Source: Streptomyces sp. CA-210063 (lineage in GTDB: Bacteria; Actinomycetota; Actinomycetes; Streptomycetales; Streptomycetaceae). Taken from it: a stretch of 64,000 nt of DNA. Position 1 is the stretch's first letter. Each line of letters starts with the position of its first letter. The translations under genes and the position numbers were made by a program. The notes beneath the pieces were generated by a model that saw only the letters and a list, made by a program, of their open reading frames with translations, was not told the origin of the DNA and searched no databases. The stretch is taken from positions 8,122,001-8,186,000 of the forward strand of contig NZ_CP102512.1 of NCBI RefSeq assembly GCF_024612015.1, written 5' to 3'. This document shows positions 1-8,602 of this stretch, piece by piece.

Positions 1-663
1 CATGACGCGCAGTCGCACGCGGTGCTGCCGTACAGCCACTATCTGTCCAAGTTCACGGCCTACTTGCAGCAGCTGGACATGGAGTCCAACGGCAAGTACG
101 TGGGCCGGGACGGCCTGCCGGTGGAGTGGCAGACCGGGCCGGTGGTGTGGGGCACGCCGGGCACGAACGGGCAGCACGCGTACTACCAGTTGATCCACCA
201 GGGCACGAAGCTGATCCCGGCGGACTTCATCGGCTTCGCCGAGCCGGTCGCCGATCTGCTGCCCGGACTGGTCCCCCAGCACGATCTGCTGATGGCCAAC
301 TTCTTCGCCCAGACCCAGGCGCTGGCCTTCGGCAAGACGCCGGACGAGGTGCGGGCCGAGGGGGTGCCGGAGGAGCTGGTGCCGCACAAGACGTTCAAGG
401 GGAACCACCCGACGACGACGATCCTGGCGAAGGAGCTGACCCCGTCGGTGCTGGGGCAGCTGATCGCCCTCTACGAGCACAAGGTGTTCGTCCAGGGTGC
501 CGTCTGGAACATCGACTCCTTCGACCAGTGGGGCGTCGAACTGGGCAAGGTCCTCGCCAAGCGGGTCGAGCCGGCGCTGACGGAGGGGGCCGAGGTGCCG
601 GGGCTCGACGAGTCCACGAAGGCACTGGTCGCCAAGTACCGGGCGCTGCGCGGGCGGCAGTAG
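1..663 (+). CDS. pgi: Glucose-6-phosphate isomerase, C-terminal part (5' end outside window)
   Basis: Interconverts glucose 6-phosphate and fructose 6-phosphate in glycolysis. The open frame runs in from before base 1, so only about the last 220 residues are visible. The family motif [15 protein letters not shown], which holds the catalytic histidine, is intact at about 55-69 of the visible part. The C-terminal [17 protein letters not shown] segment carries the conserved lysine. The gene ends convergently with the ketoreductase on the other strand, 123 bases away, with no strong terminator hairpin between them. It shares this neighbourhood with pgl-opcA-zwf-tal-tkt further right. The identification rests on near-consensus motifs and is secure. 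Confidence 0.96.
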   Translation, partial: HDAQSHAVLPYSHYLSKFTAYLQQLDMESNGKYVGRDGLPVEWQTGPVVWGTPGTNGQHAYYQLIHQGTKLIPADFIGFAEPVADLLPGLVPQHDLLMANFFAQTQALAFGKTPDEVRAEGVPEELVPHKTFKGNHPTTTILAKELTPSVLGQLIALYEHKVFVQGAVWNIDSFDQWGVELGKVLAKRVEPALTEGAEVPGLDESTKALVAKYRALRGRQ

Positions 664-786
664 CCGTACGGGGGCGGGGAGGCGGGCAGCCGCGCGACGT
701 CCGCCCCCCCACCCCGGGTCTCGGTGGCCGGAAAGCCCGGTGCCCGCGGGTCTCCGTGTTCGTGACACCCAGGGTCTCGCCGGACC

Positions 787-1503
787 TCAATGCCCCAGCC
801 CGGCGCCCCCGTCGACGGGGATCACGGCGCCGCGTACATAACCGGCGGTGGCCAGGAAGGCCACCGCGTCGGCGACCTCCTCGGGGGTGCCGAGGCGCCC
901 GGCGGGGGTGCTCCGCAGCAGTTCACGGCGCTGGTCCGGGGTGAGGGCGCGGCTCATGTCGGTCGCGGTGAGACCGGGCGCGACGACGTTGCAGGTGATG
1001 TCGCGGGGGCCGAGTTCCTGGGTCAGCGAGCGGGCGAAGCCGATCAGGCCCGCCTTCGCCGCCGCGTAGTTGGTCTGGCCGGGGGCACCGCGCAGGGCGG
1101 CCGTGGAGGAGATCAGGACGATACGGCCGTGGCCCGCGCGGAGCATGCCGCGCACCGCGCGCTGGGCGACACGGAAGGCCCCGGTGAGGTTGGTGTCGAG
1201 GACGGAGGTGAAGTCCGCCTCGGTCATCCGCACCAGCAGCCGGTCGTGGGCCGCGCCCGCGCCCGCGACCAGGACCGTGACCGGGCCATGGGCCGCCTCG
1301 GCTTCCTTGAAGGCCTGGTCGACCTGGCCACTGTCCGTCACATCGCACCGTACGGCGAGGAATCCTTCGGACGCGGGGGGCTCCTCACCTCGGTAGGTGA
1401 CCGCGACCCGGTCCCCGGCGGTCGCGAAACGGCGGGCTATGGCCAGTCCGATGCCCCTGTTTCCGCCGGTGACGAAGACCGAGCGAGCTGTCGGCTGTGT
1501 CAT
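787..1503 (-). CDS. 3-oxoacyl-ACP reductase (FabG-type SDR) of the biosynthetic cluster
   Basis: A 238-residue classical short-chain dehydrogenase. It shows the NADPH-binding motif TGGNRGIG at 12-19 and the catalytic residues Ser133, Tyr146 and Lys150, followed by the PG-x-T-x-TDM region of FabG enzymes. The ATG overlaps the stop of the exporter upstream by four bases (ATGA), so the two are translationally coupled. As last gene of the cluster it is the only obvious beta-keto processing enzyme, and it probably reduces the ACP-bound aryl-beta-ketoacyl intermediate made by the ketosynthase pair. A role on another carbonyl intermediate cannot be excluded. The housekeeping FabG is usually encoded beside fabI, so this looks like a dedicated copy. 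Confidence 0.88.
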   Translation of the reverse strand: MTQPTARSVFVTGGNRGIGLAIARRFATAGDRVAVTYRGEEPPASEGFLAVRCDVTDSGQVDQAFKEAEAAHGPVTVLVAGAGAAHDRLLVRMTEADFTSVLDTNLTGAFRVAQRAVRGMLRAGHGRIVLISSTAALRGAPGQTNYAAAKAGLIGFARSLTQELGPRDITCNVVAPGLTATDMSRALTPDQRRELLRSTPAGRLGTPEEVADAVAFLATAGYVRGAVIPVDGGAGLGH

Positions 1504-3101
1504 CGTGCGTTCCCTTTCCGTGCCATGTCCAACGACCGTGTGTGCTCCGGACTTCCGGGTGCCGCACGGGTGCGCAGGCCCACGACGGCCACGGCGCAGC
1601 CGAGGAGGGCGAGGGCGGCGACGGCGAGCGTGGCGGCGTACATCGCGTCGAGAAAGGCGCGGTCGGCCGTGGTCGCCAGTTCGGGCAGGTTCAGGGAATC
1701 GGCGAGGGAGCGGGCGGCTTCGGCGGAGGTGCGGGCCTGTTGCTCGGCGGCCGGTGACAGGCCCTGCGTGGTGCCGGGGAGTTCGGCGTCGGCCATCCGG
1801 TCGCGGTAGACGCCGGAGAGGATCGAGCCGGCCATCGCCACGCCGAGGGTGCCGCCGACCTGCCGGGTGACGCTGTTGACGGCGGAACCGGCGCCCGCGA
1901 GCTGCGGCGGCACCCCGCGCATCATCACGGCCGTGACCGGAGTGCCGACCAGGCCCATGCCGAAGCCCTGGATCCACAGCAGCACGGCGACGACCCAGAG
2001 GGGGGTCCGCCCGTCGAGCCCGGCGTAGGCGACGTAGGTGGCGGCGGTGGCCAGCACGCCGGACGCCACCGTCCAGCGGGCGGACAGCCGACGGCTCAGC
2101 GCCGGGGAGGCCTGGCTGCCGAGGACGATGCCGACCGCCGCGGCGATCATGACGGTCCCGGCGTCGGCGGGGGAGAGGCCGCGGGGGCCCTGGAGATAGA
2201 AGGCGGCGTAGAACAGGTGACCGGCCAGCGCCATGAAGGCGATCAGCAGCACCAGGCTGCCGGCCGTGAAGCCCGGCTGCCGGAAGAGCCGCAGATCCAG
2301 GCTGGGCGTCGGGGACCTGCGCTGACCGGCGACGAAGAGGGCCAGCAGGACACCGCCCAGCAGCAGGGGCAGGAGTACGTGGGGGCCGTACCAGGTCCGG
2401 CCGTTGCCGAGTTCGATGATGCCGTAGACGACGCCGCCCAGGCCGAGCACCGACAGGGCGAGGCCCGGCAGGTCGAGCACCCGGCGGCGGGAGCCGCCCA
2501 GGTCGGGGACGACGGCCACGACCGCCAGCAGACACAGGGCGACGATCGGCACATTGACCAGGAACACCGAGCCCCACCAGAAGTGGCTGAGCAGCGCCCC
2601 GCCCACGACCGGGCCGATGGCCACGCCGAGTCCGCTCGACGAACTCCAGATCGCGATCGCCCGGGTGCGTTTCTCCTCCGGGGTGCTCTGCACGATGACC
2701 GTCAGCGTGGCGGGCATCAGCAGACCGCTGCCCGCGCCCATGAAGGCCCGCGCCACGATCAGCCATGCCGGACTGTCCACGAACGCGCCCGCGCCGGAGG
2801 CCACGCCGATCAGCGCGAGCCCGGCGAGGAGCGTGTTCCGGGGCCCGAAACGGTCGGCCAGCGCGCCGCCCGCGAAGAGGGTGCCGGCGACGACCAGGGT
2901 GTAGGCGCTCGCCACCCACTCCAGTTCGCCGGGGGTCGCGCCCAGTCCGTCCACCGGGTCGGCGAGGGTGGTGACGGCGACATTGAGGATCGAGGTGTCC
3001 AGCCAGATCAGCATCTGCGCACAGACCACGACCACGAGGACGGGCCAGGAGCGGGTGGGTGCGGTGGCCGGTTCGTCGGTCGTCCGGCTCACGGTGCTCA
3101 C
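1500..3101 (-). CDS. MFS drug:H+ antiporter, DHA2 (14-TMS) family
   Basis: A 533-residue membrane protein with the 14-helix layout of EmrB/QacA exporters. Motif A (GALADRFGPR) follows helix 2, at about residues 79-88, and a motif-C-like GVAIGPVVGG follows helix 5. The start is GTG, overlapping the stop of the lyase gene (GTGA). Its position inside the cluster suggests it exports the final product or a toxic diazo/nitrite-derived intermediate, which would give self-protection. That assignment comes from context; the family call comes from sequence. The C-terminus ends in a soluble basic tail. Confidence 0.9.
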   Translation of the reverse strand: MSTVSRTTDEPATAPTRSWPVLVVVVCAQMLIWLDTSILNVAVTTLADPVDGLGATPGELEWVASAYTLVVAGTLFAGGALADRFGPRNTLLAGLALIGVASGAGAFVDSPAWLIVARAFMGAGSGLLMPATLTVIVQSTPEEKRTRAIAIWSSSSGLGVAIGPVVGGALLSHFWWGSVFLVNVPIVALCLLAVVAVVPDLGGSRRRVLDLPGLALSVLGLGGVVYGIIELGNGRTWYGPHVLLPLLLGGVLLALFVAGQRRSPTPSLDLRLFRQPGFTAGSLVLLIAFMALAGHLFYAAFYLQGPRGLSPADAGTVMIAAAVGIVLGSQASPALSRRLSARWTVASGVLATAATYVAYAGLDGRTPLWVVAVLLWIQGFGMGLVGTPVTAVMMRGVPPQLAGAGSAVNSVTRQVGGTLGVAMAGSILSGVYRDRMADAELPGTTQGLSPAAEQQARTSAEAARSLADSLNLPELATTADRAFLDAMYAATLAVAALALLGCAVAVVGLRTRAAPGSPEHTRSLDMARKGNAR

Positions 3102-4648
3102 AGGATGCCTCCGCTGTTCTCTTCGTGGCTGCGCGCGACGTCATGTCTCCACAGGGCCCGGTCGACCAGTGCCTCGGCCGCGCCCGTGTACCGGGTCGGG
3201 TCCAGCAGCTCCGCGAGCCGGGCGGGGGCGAACCGGGCGGACACCTCGGGGTCGGCGGCCAGTACGTCACGGAGCGGGCGGCCGGTGTCGGCGGCCTCGG
3301 CCGAGGCGGAGGTCAGGAGTTTCTTCGCGCGGGCCTTGCCGAGCACCGGGGCCAGGGCCACGGTCAGGCGTTCGGTGACGAGGGCACCGCCGGTCAGTTC
3401 GAGGTTGGCCCGCATACGGTCCGGGTGGACGATCAGGCCCTCCGCGAGTTCGACGGCGGTGTGCGCGGCGCCGCCCGCCAGCCGCAACGCCTCCCGCAGC
3501 GGCTGCCACTCGGCGTGCCAGGCCCCGGCGGGCCGCTCGTCCTCGGCGAGCAGACACTGGGCCAGGACGAGGGCATGCGCGGGGACCTGCCGGGCCGCCG
3601 ACACGATCAGTGTGGCCAGCGCGGGGTTCCGCTTCTGCGGCATGGCCGAGGAGGCACCCCGCCCGACGGCCGCCGGCTCCGACAGCTCACCGATCTCCGT
3701 ACGGGACAGCGTCTGCACGTCCAGCGCGAACTTTCCGAGCGCTCCGGTCACGAGCTGGAGCACGGCGCCGAGTTCGGCGACGGGGGTGCGGACGGTGTGC
3801 CAGGGGAGCGTGGGTTCGGCGAGGCCGAGGGCTTCGGAGAAGGGGGCGAGCAACTCCACCCCGCCCTCGTCGAGGCTTCCGCTGCCGCCACCGGCCCGGT
3901 TCAGCGCCTCTTCAGGGGCGCGGGGCTCTGACACATGAGGCTCCGCCGCGCGGGCGCGATCAGCCCCCACCGGGCCGTAGCTGCCCACCCCCTGGCCCTC
4001 ACGGTCCACCATCGCGTACTCCCGGTACGCGGCCAACGTGCCTGCCGCTCCCCCCAGTTGGGCCGGAAGCGCATACGCGACCGCCCTTACTCGGGTCTGT
4101 GCGTCGGCGATCAGCCGCAGCCACCCCGCGGCCTTCAGACCGAAGGTCGTGGGGACGGCGTGCTGGGCCAGCGTGCGGCCCGCCATGACGGTGCGGCGGT
4201 GGGTGTCGGCCAGCGCGGCGAAGGCCGCACCGACGCGTGACAGATCCGCCGCGATCAGGTCGAGCACCCGGCGGGCGATGCGCATGGCCGCCGAGTCGAG
4301 GATGTCCTGGCTGGTGGACCCCCGGTGCACATACTCCGCGGCGGCCGGGTCCTGCACGGCGACGGCCTCGGTGAAGGCGGTCACCAGCGCGACCACCGGA
4401 TTGGCGGCGGCCCGGGCCGCGTGGGCCAGCGCCACCAGGTCGAACCGTTCCGCACGCGCCGCCGAGGCGATCGCCTCCACCGCGGCGGCCGGCGTCAGTC
4501 CGACCGCGTGCTGGGCGCGGGCCAGCGCCACCTCGGCGTCCAGCATGGCCTGCAGCCAGGCCTCGTCGGTCACCTCGGCCGCCACGGGCGTGCCGGCCCA
4601 CGTGGGGGCGAGCAGGCCCGCGTCGGTGCCCACGGACATCGCGTTCAC
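3098..4648 (-). CDS. Fumarase/adenylosuccinate-lyase superfamily lyase, likely nitrosuccinate lyase (CreD/FzmL type)
   Basis: A 516-residue member of the PcaB/adenylosuccinate lyase superfamily. It has HRGSTSQD at 108-115, the catalytic-histidine region AQHAVPT at 161-167 and the signature SSAMPQKRNP at 333-342. Homologues encoded next to an FAD N-oxygenase (CreD in cremeomycin, FzmL in fosfazinomycin) eliminate nitrite from nitrosuccinate, leaving fumarate; here the FAD oxygenase gene is the next upstream gene. Muconate cycloisomerase activity is less likely because no protocatechuate genes are present. The GTG start has a GGAGG six bases upstream. A low-complexity stretch at about 213-265 is unusual for the family. 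The 316-base gap before it holds a mobile-element scar. Confidence 0.78.
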   Translation of the reverse strand: MNAMSVGTDAGLLAPTWAGTPVAAEVTDEAWLQAMLDAEVALARAQHAVGLTPAAAVEAIASAARAERFDLVALAHAARAAANPVVALVTAFTEAVAVQDPAAAEYVHRGSTSQDILDSAAMRIARRVLDLIAADLSRVGAAFAALADTHRRTVMAGRTLAQHAVPTTFGLKAAGWLRLIADAQTRVRAVAYALPAQLGGAAGTLAAYREYAMVDREGQGVGSYGPVGADRARAAEPHVSEPRAPEEALNRAGGGSGSLDEGGVELLAPFSEALGLAEPTLPWHTVRTPVAELGAVLQLVTGALGKFALDVQTLSRTEIGELSEPAAVGRGASSAMPQKRNPALATLIVSAARQVPAHALVLAQCLLAEDERPAGAWHAEWQPLREALRLAGGAAHTAVELAEGLIVHPDRMRANLELTGGALVTERLTVALAPVLGKARAKKLLTSASAEAADTGRPLRDVLAADPEVSARFAPARLAELLDPTRYTGAAEALVDRALWRHDVARSHEENSGGIL

Positions 4649-4659
4649 TGGGTTCCTCC

Positions 4660-4970
4660 GAGGATGCCTCGGCCTTCAGGCCAGGGAGGAATCGGGCTAC
4701 CGCGGAGCAGAGCAGGAAACGGGGTTTCGCCTCCAGGGCGAAACCCCGTCCACCTGACCGGGTAAGCTGCAGGCCGTGCGTTGCGAGAACCAAGCGCGTA
4801 CACCGTGCTGATCGAGAGCCAAGACAGCACATGCACCTCCAAGCTTTGCCGTGTCAGACCGGGCTGGTTTCAACCCGGCTGGTGTTGATCGTGGAAGACC
4901 TGTCGGGTCGCTGCCCCGCAGGCAGCGTGAGCCAGGAATCCCTCTGCTTCAGCTGGGGGAGGATTCAAGT
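4660..4970 (+). mobile_element. Scar of an IS605/IS1341-type (tnpB-only) element between oxygenase and lyase genes
   Basis: This gap in an otherwise overlapping gene string holds two similar hairpin sequences in the same orientation. One is near 4663-4692 (CTCGGCCTTCAGGCCAGGG then AGGAATC) and one near 4937-4968 (CCTCTGCTTCAGCTGGGGG then AGGATTCAAG). The second has the form of the right end, and guide-RNA hairpin, of Streptomyces IS1341-type elements that end in TTCAA. No transposase frame survives. The first hairpin lies directly upstream of the lyase start on the opposite strand and contributes its ribosome-binding region. The right-end comparison is from memory of such elements and needs an alignment. 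Confidence 0.42.
4719..4749. terminator. Perfect 13-bp hairpin in the oxygenase-lyase gap
   Basis: A perfect inverted repeat, ACGGGGTTTCGCC on one arm with a 5-base loop, lies midway between the oxygenase stop and the lyase start. There is no T-run on either side, so it could be a factor-independent terminator of the GC-rich actinobacterial kind, an attenuator, or part of the mobile-element remnant. If active, it would reduce read-through into the lyase, exporter and reductase genes. Confidence 0.5.
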
Positions 4971-7043
4971 TCCTCGACTCCCTGTGCCTGCTGTCTGAGG
5001 TGCTGCCGACGTGGCGGCGGCCTTTGGGGCCTCGGCCCCCGGCTCCTCCGCTCCCGCCAGCCCGAGCACCGCCCGCGCGATCGCGTCCGAGTCCTCCAGC
5101 GTCACCGAGCCGACGCCGGGTCTGATGCCGACCGCCGTCACCCAGCGCGCGCCTTCCGTCGGGACGCCGAAGGCGAACCGGCGTGGGTGGGTCCGGCCCG
5201 CCGCGTCCACGAGCCGGGGCGGGCCGGCGGTCACCGCGAGCCCGCCCGGCTCATAACCGTCCAACCGGTACGGTGCGCACGCGCCGGCCGCGAGCAGCCC
5301 CCGCAACAGCGGGTCGGCGCCGCGCCGCAGATCGACGGCGGGCAGCCGTGCCTCGACCAGGGCCCCGACCCGGACCGGGGGCTCGTCCACCAGCTCCGCG
5401 TCCACGAGGAAACCGCCCTCGTCGGTGCCCTCGCCGACGGCACCGCCGTGGTCGCGGCCCGGCGCCCAGGCGCGTACGCGCATCCCCGGGCCGATCACCC
5501 GCAGCACGTCCGCCTCGATCAGCGCGATCAGCTGCTCGATACGGAAGACGGGCGGGCCGATCGAGGTGAAGGCGTTCAACGGGGTGTACCAGCCGTCGAG
5601 TTCCGTGCGGTACGACTCGCCGGCGACACCGCCGTGGTCGACGACGAGCCGGATCTCGTTGCGCAGGTCCCGCAGCGCGTCCAGCGCGGCCTTCAGCGGA
5701 CCGTTCACATTGCCGAGCCGGGCCTCGGCGACATCGCGCCGCAGATACTCCAGCAGCCAGTGCCGGAAGTCGGCGCGGTCGGTGAACGTCCGCTGGCCGT
5801 AAGGGCGTTCGATCCGCGCCCAGTCCCATCGCTCGCCCGGCGGGACGGCGTAGCGGTCGAGCAGGGCCGCCTCCTCACCGCTCCCACCCGCCAGACACGA
5901 CCGTACGAACTCCTCGGCGGCCCCCGGGCCCTGGGCGGCGCGGATCCACGCCTCGTGGTAGACGGTCCGCACCTCGCGGTCGACGATCGGCCAGAGGTCC
6001 TGGCGGAACCCGATGGGGTGCCCGGTGGCCACGCGGCGCCGCAGTCCGGTGATGACGTCCGGGGTCAGGAAGCGGGGCTCGTGGCGGCCGAGCGCGCCCT
6101 TCTCGTTCTCGCCCCGGGCGTGGTACGGGATGCCGCGCCGCGAACCGGCGTACAGCACCGGCTCGTTGCCGCTCGGGAGGTAGACCAGGCCGGACTGGGC
6201 CTCCTTGAAGGTGCCGCCGCGGCCTTCGGTGAGGAGGGCCAGGCAGTCGAAGAAGTTCAGGCCAAGGCCGCGCAGGGCGACCGGGGTGCCCGGCGCGATT
6301 CCGCTCAGGTCGGCGTCGGCCGGGTTGGCGGGGGCCACATAGGTGAGGCCGTGGCGGTCGGCGAAGGAGCGCAGCGCGCGTTCCTCCGGGGACGGGGTCA
6401 GGGCGCCGTGGCCGAGGGCCAGCACCACGGCGTCCATCCCGGCCAGCCGGTCACCGCTCTCCAGGACCACCGCCTGCGGCCCGCCCGGGGCGTGGCCCTG
6501 CCGCCCGGCCCCGTCGAGCCGTCCGTCCGGAGCGCCCTCGTGCCGGCCGGCCGCGATGTCGTCGGTCAGGGCGATCGCGGTCGTGGGATGGGTGTGGACC
6601 GTCACGTGCGGCGGGGCCGTGTGTAAGAGGTGCCGGAAGACCCACTCCAGGTAGTGGCCGTGGAACGCGCGGGTCGGATAGGTGTCGGGGCCGAGCAGCC
6701 GCGCCTCGTCCAGGGCCCGTGCCGGCAGGTCGTGGCCGAGGGCTCCGTCGCGGATCGCGCACGCCCACTCGTACAGGCTGGGCCCCGGCACCGACGGCCC
6801 CGCGCAGGCCACGCTGTCGTCGGTGAACAGGGTCACCTGGGAGGCGACCGTGTTCATCAGCAGTTCGCCCGGCTGGTCGGTGCGCCAGACCGCGCCCGCG
6901 CCGGGCGGGTACGGATCGACCAGGTGGACCTCGACCGGCCGCACGATCCCGTCGGCGTTGGCGCAGATCCGCTCCAGCACCGACAGGCCGCGCGGACCGG
7001 CGCCGATCACACAGACGGCGAGGGCGGCATCAGGGCCGGTCAT
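4965..7043 (-). CDS. FAD/NAD(P)-binding N-oxygenase, likely aspartate-to-nitrosuccinate monooxygenase (CreE/FzmM type)
   Basis: A 692-residue flavoprotein of the FAD/NAD(P)-binding family to which I assign CreE and FzmM. The N-terminal dinucleotide fold starts with CVIGAGPRGLSVLERI at 11-26. Family members paired with a CreD-type lyase oxidise L-aspartate to nitrosuccinate, the precursor of nitrite, and the lyase gene lies just downstream. The ATG overlaps the preceding stop (ATGA). Leucine 140 is encoded by TTA (6624-6626), a rare bldA-dependent codon. The last 40 residues are Ala/Gly/Pro-rich and probably disordered. Function is inferred from the pairing and family; substrate specificity is untested. 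Confidence 0.75.
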   Translation of the reverse strand: MTGPDAALAVCVIGAGPRGLSVLERICANADGIVRPVEVHLVDPYPPGAGAVWRTDQPGELLMNTVASQVTLFTDDSVACAGPSVPGPSLYEWACAIRDGALGHDLPARALDEARLLGPDTYPTRAFHGHYLEWVFRHLLHTAPPHVTVHTHPTTAIALTDDIAAGRHEGAPDGRLDGAGRQGHAPGGPQAVVLESGDRLAGMDAVVLALGHGALTPSPEERALRSFADRHGLTYVAPANPADADLSGIAPGTPVALRGLGLNFFDCLALLTEGRGGTFKEAQSGLVYLPSGNEPVLYAGSRRGIPYHARGENEKGALGRHEPRFLTPDVITGLRRRVATGHPIGFRQDLWPIVDREVRTVYHEAWIRAAQGPGAAEEFVRSCLAGGSGEEAALLDRYAVPPGERWDWARIERPYGQRTFTDRADFRHWLLEYLRRDVAEARLGNVNGPLKAALDALRDLRNEIRLVVDHGGVAGESYRTELDGWYTPLNAFTSIGPPVFRIEQLIALIEADVLRVIGPGMRVRAWAPGRDHGGAVGEGTDEGGFLVDAELVDEPPVRVGALVEARLPAVDLRRGADPLLRGLLAAGACAPYRLDGYEPGGLAVTAGPPRLVDAAGRTHPRRFAFGVPTEGARWVTAVGIRPGVGSVTLEDSDAIARAVLGLAGAEEPGAEAPKAAATSAAPQTAGTGSRGT

Positions 7044-7960
7044 TCCTGGCCCAGCCCGTCGCGCCAGCTCGGTCTCGTCGGCTTCCAGCCCAGTGCCGTA
7101 CGGGCCCGGTCGTTGGCCGCCCCGTGCGCGGACGTGAGCTGATGGGCCATGAACCAGCCGAGGAGCCGGGGCGCGAGGGCCGCCGGAACCGTACGCGGGG
7201 ACGGGCCGGTGAGCATCCGGGCGAGGTGCGGCAGCCACTGCGCGGCCGGGGCCGGGTCGTCGTCCGTCACATGGAACACGCCGGTGGCATCGGACTCGAC
7301 GGCCGCCACGGCCGCCCCCACGGCGTCCTCGACGTGCAGGAACGACATGATCCCGGATCCGCCGCCGGGCAGGGGGAGCCGTCCGGCCAGTACGGACTGG
7401 GCGGTACCGCCGGTACGGGCGTACGCGGTGCGGGGGCCGTACAGGGTGCCGTAGCGCAGCACCACGCCCTCCAGGCCGCTGCTCGTCACCTGCCGTTCCA
7501 GCTCGGCGACGGCCCGTACGGTCGAGGCCCAGCCGAGGTCGGGGGCGTCCACGTACAGGGGCGCGTCCTCGTCGACGACCGGGGCGCCGGCCGGGGCGGC
7601 GGCGAAGGCGATGGACTGGGCGACCAGCCGGCGCGCGCCGGCCGCGCGGGCCGCCTCGATCAGATGGGCGGTGCCCTCGGTGCGCAGCCGCGCGGTGAGG
7701 GCGAAGGCACCCGGCGGATCGTCGCGCAGCAGCCGCAGCGCCGACATCTGGTGGACGACCACCTCGGGCCGGGCGGCCGACACCGCCGACAGCACGGCCT
7801 CGCGGTCGAGGGCGTCGGCGACCACGACCTCGTCCGCCTCGGGGGCCCGGCCCCGGGACCTCTGCCGTACCAGTGCGCTGACCTGGTGGCCCCGCGCCCG
7901 CAGCGCGCCCACCAGCGGATGTCCGACCACTCCGGTGGCCCCGGCGACGAGTACCCGCAT
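7040..7960 (-). CDS. NAD(P)-binding epimerase/reductase-like protein (extended SDR fold)
   Basis: A 306-residue protein beginning MRVLVAGATGVVGHPLV, the GxxGxxG Rossmann motif of NAD-dependent epimerases and NmrA-like reductases. It is followed by a second conserved stretch, VVLRYGTLYGP, near residues 165-175. The lower part of the fold matches atypical or extended SDRs rather than FabG. It is coupled to its downstream neighbour by ATGA and starts three bases after the stop of the small unknown protein. In clusters that diazotise an aromatic amine, an NADPH enzyme replaces the diazo group by hydride, and this is the best in-cluster candidate. Another reduction or a real epimerisation is equally compatible with the sequence. 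Confidence 0.72.
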   Translation of the reverse strand: MRVLVAGATGVVGHPLVGALRARGHQVSALVRQRSRGRAPEADEVVVADALDREAVLSAVSAARPEVVVHQMSALRLLRDDPPGAFALTARLRTEGTAHLIEAARAAGARRLVAQSIAFAAAPAGAPVVDEDAPLYVDAPDLGWASTVRAVAELERQVTSSGLEGVVLRYGTLYGPRTAYARTGGTAQSVLAGRLPLPGGGSGIMSFLHVEDAVGAAVAAVESDATGVFHVTDDDPAPAAQWLPHLARMLTGPSPRTVPAALAPRLLGWFMAHQLTSAHGAANDRARTALGWKPTRPSWRDGLGQE

Positions 7961-7963
7961 GCC

Positions 7964-8602
7964 TCAGCCCTCCGAACCGGGTGCGACGGGTGCCATGGGT
8001 GCGACGGGTGTGGCGACCCGCATGAGCAGACGGCACGCCTTGTCGCCGTCCCGCAGACAGCTCTCGGCCCTGTTCTCCGTGAGGGTCACACCGAGGCCCT
8101 CGGACCAGCCGGCGTGGATGGCGGTGCACGGGCAGCGGTAGCCCTCCAGCGAACCGGCCATCCGGACCATCGTGATCGCGAAGTTCCGCCTCAGGGTGAG
8201 CACGATCAGGTCGTCGTCCTCGACCTCGGTGGAGGCGTTGCGCAGTTCCGGCGGGAACATCCGGTCGCCGCAGTCGTCGTAGCGGCGGCGCAGTTCTTCC
8301 AGGTCCTTGCGGCTGTCGCCGGTGTCCGGGAGCGGGCCGTACAGCCGGGCGACCCGCTGCCCGACGTGCAGGGCGACCTTGCCCAGCGCCTCCGCGTTGA
8401 TCTCGTTCGCGGTCTCCTGCCCGAACCGCGCGGCCACGCCCTGGTACCAGTGGGCGTCGTGCTGCCACCACAGCCGGTACGCCTCACTCGCCCGGGCGCG
8501 GTGATTGACGCCGTCGGTGCCGGTGCCGGTGCCGGTGCCCGTGCCGGTGCCCGTGCCCGTGCCCGTGTCCGTGCCGGTGCCGGTGTCCGTGTTCGTGCTC
8601 AT
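7964..8602 (-). CDS. Cluster protein of unknown function with four C-terminal cysteines (DUF6125-like)
   Basis: A 212-residue protein with no recognised function. Residues 5-30 are a Thr-Gly/Thr-Asp dipeptide run encoded by a hexamer repeat. The folded part starts at about 33 with an aromatic helix (YRLWWQHDAHWYQ) reminiscent of DUF6125-type proteins. The C-terminal part has Cys157, Cys159, Cys182 and Cys190 in a layout like the end of V4R-type domains, suggesting a metal or Fe-S site. The ATG overlaps the diazotase-like gene stop (ATGA), so the two are made together. It could assist diazotisation, carry a redox cofactor or act on the released product. Start chosen by the overlap. Confidence 0.8.
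   Translation of the reverse strand: MSTNTDTGTGTDTGTGTGTGTGTGTGTGTDGVNHRARASEAYRLWWQHDAHWYQGVAARFGQETANEINAEALGKVALHVGQRVARLYGPLPDTGDSRKDLEELRRRYDDCGDRMFPPELRNASTEVEDDDLIVLTLRRNFAITMVRMAGSLEGYRCPCTAIHAGWSEGLGVTLTENRAESCLRDGDKACRLLMRVATPVAPMAPVAPGSEG
8515..8597. repeat. Hexamer tandem repeat inside the unknown-function gene
   Basis: About thirteen near-perfect copies of GTGCCG/GTGCCC encode the Thr-Gly run at the N-terminus of the small cluster protein. Such a tract can change length by slippage. Because the unit is six bases, gain or loss of units keeps the frame. Confidence 0.9.

Noticed and set aside
787..3270. An 827-codon minus-strand frame extending the ketoreductase upstream
   Set aside because: The extension is out of frame with the exporter gene and low in protein character; the true reductase starts at the ATG overlapping the exporter stop.
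3098..4648. 3-carboxy-cis,cis-muconate cycloisomerase (pcaB)
   Set aside because: The family match is real, but no other protocatechuate-pathway genes are present and the neighbouring FAD oxygenase points to nitrosuccinate lyase.
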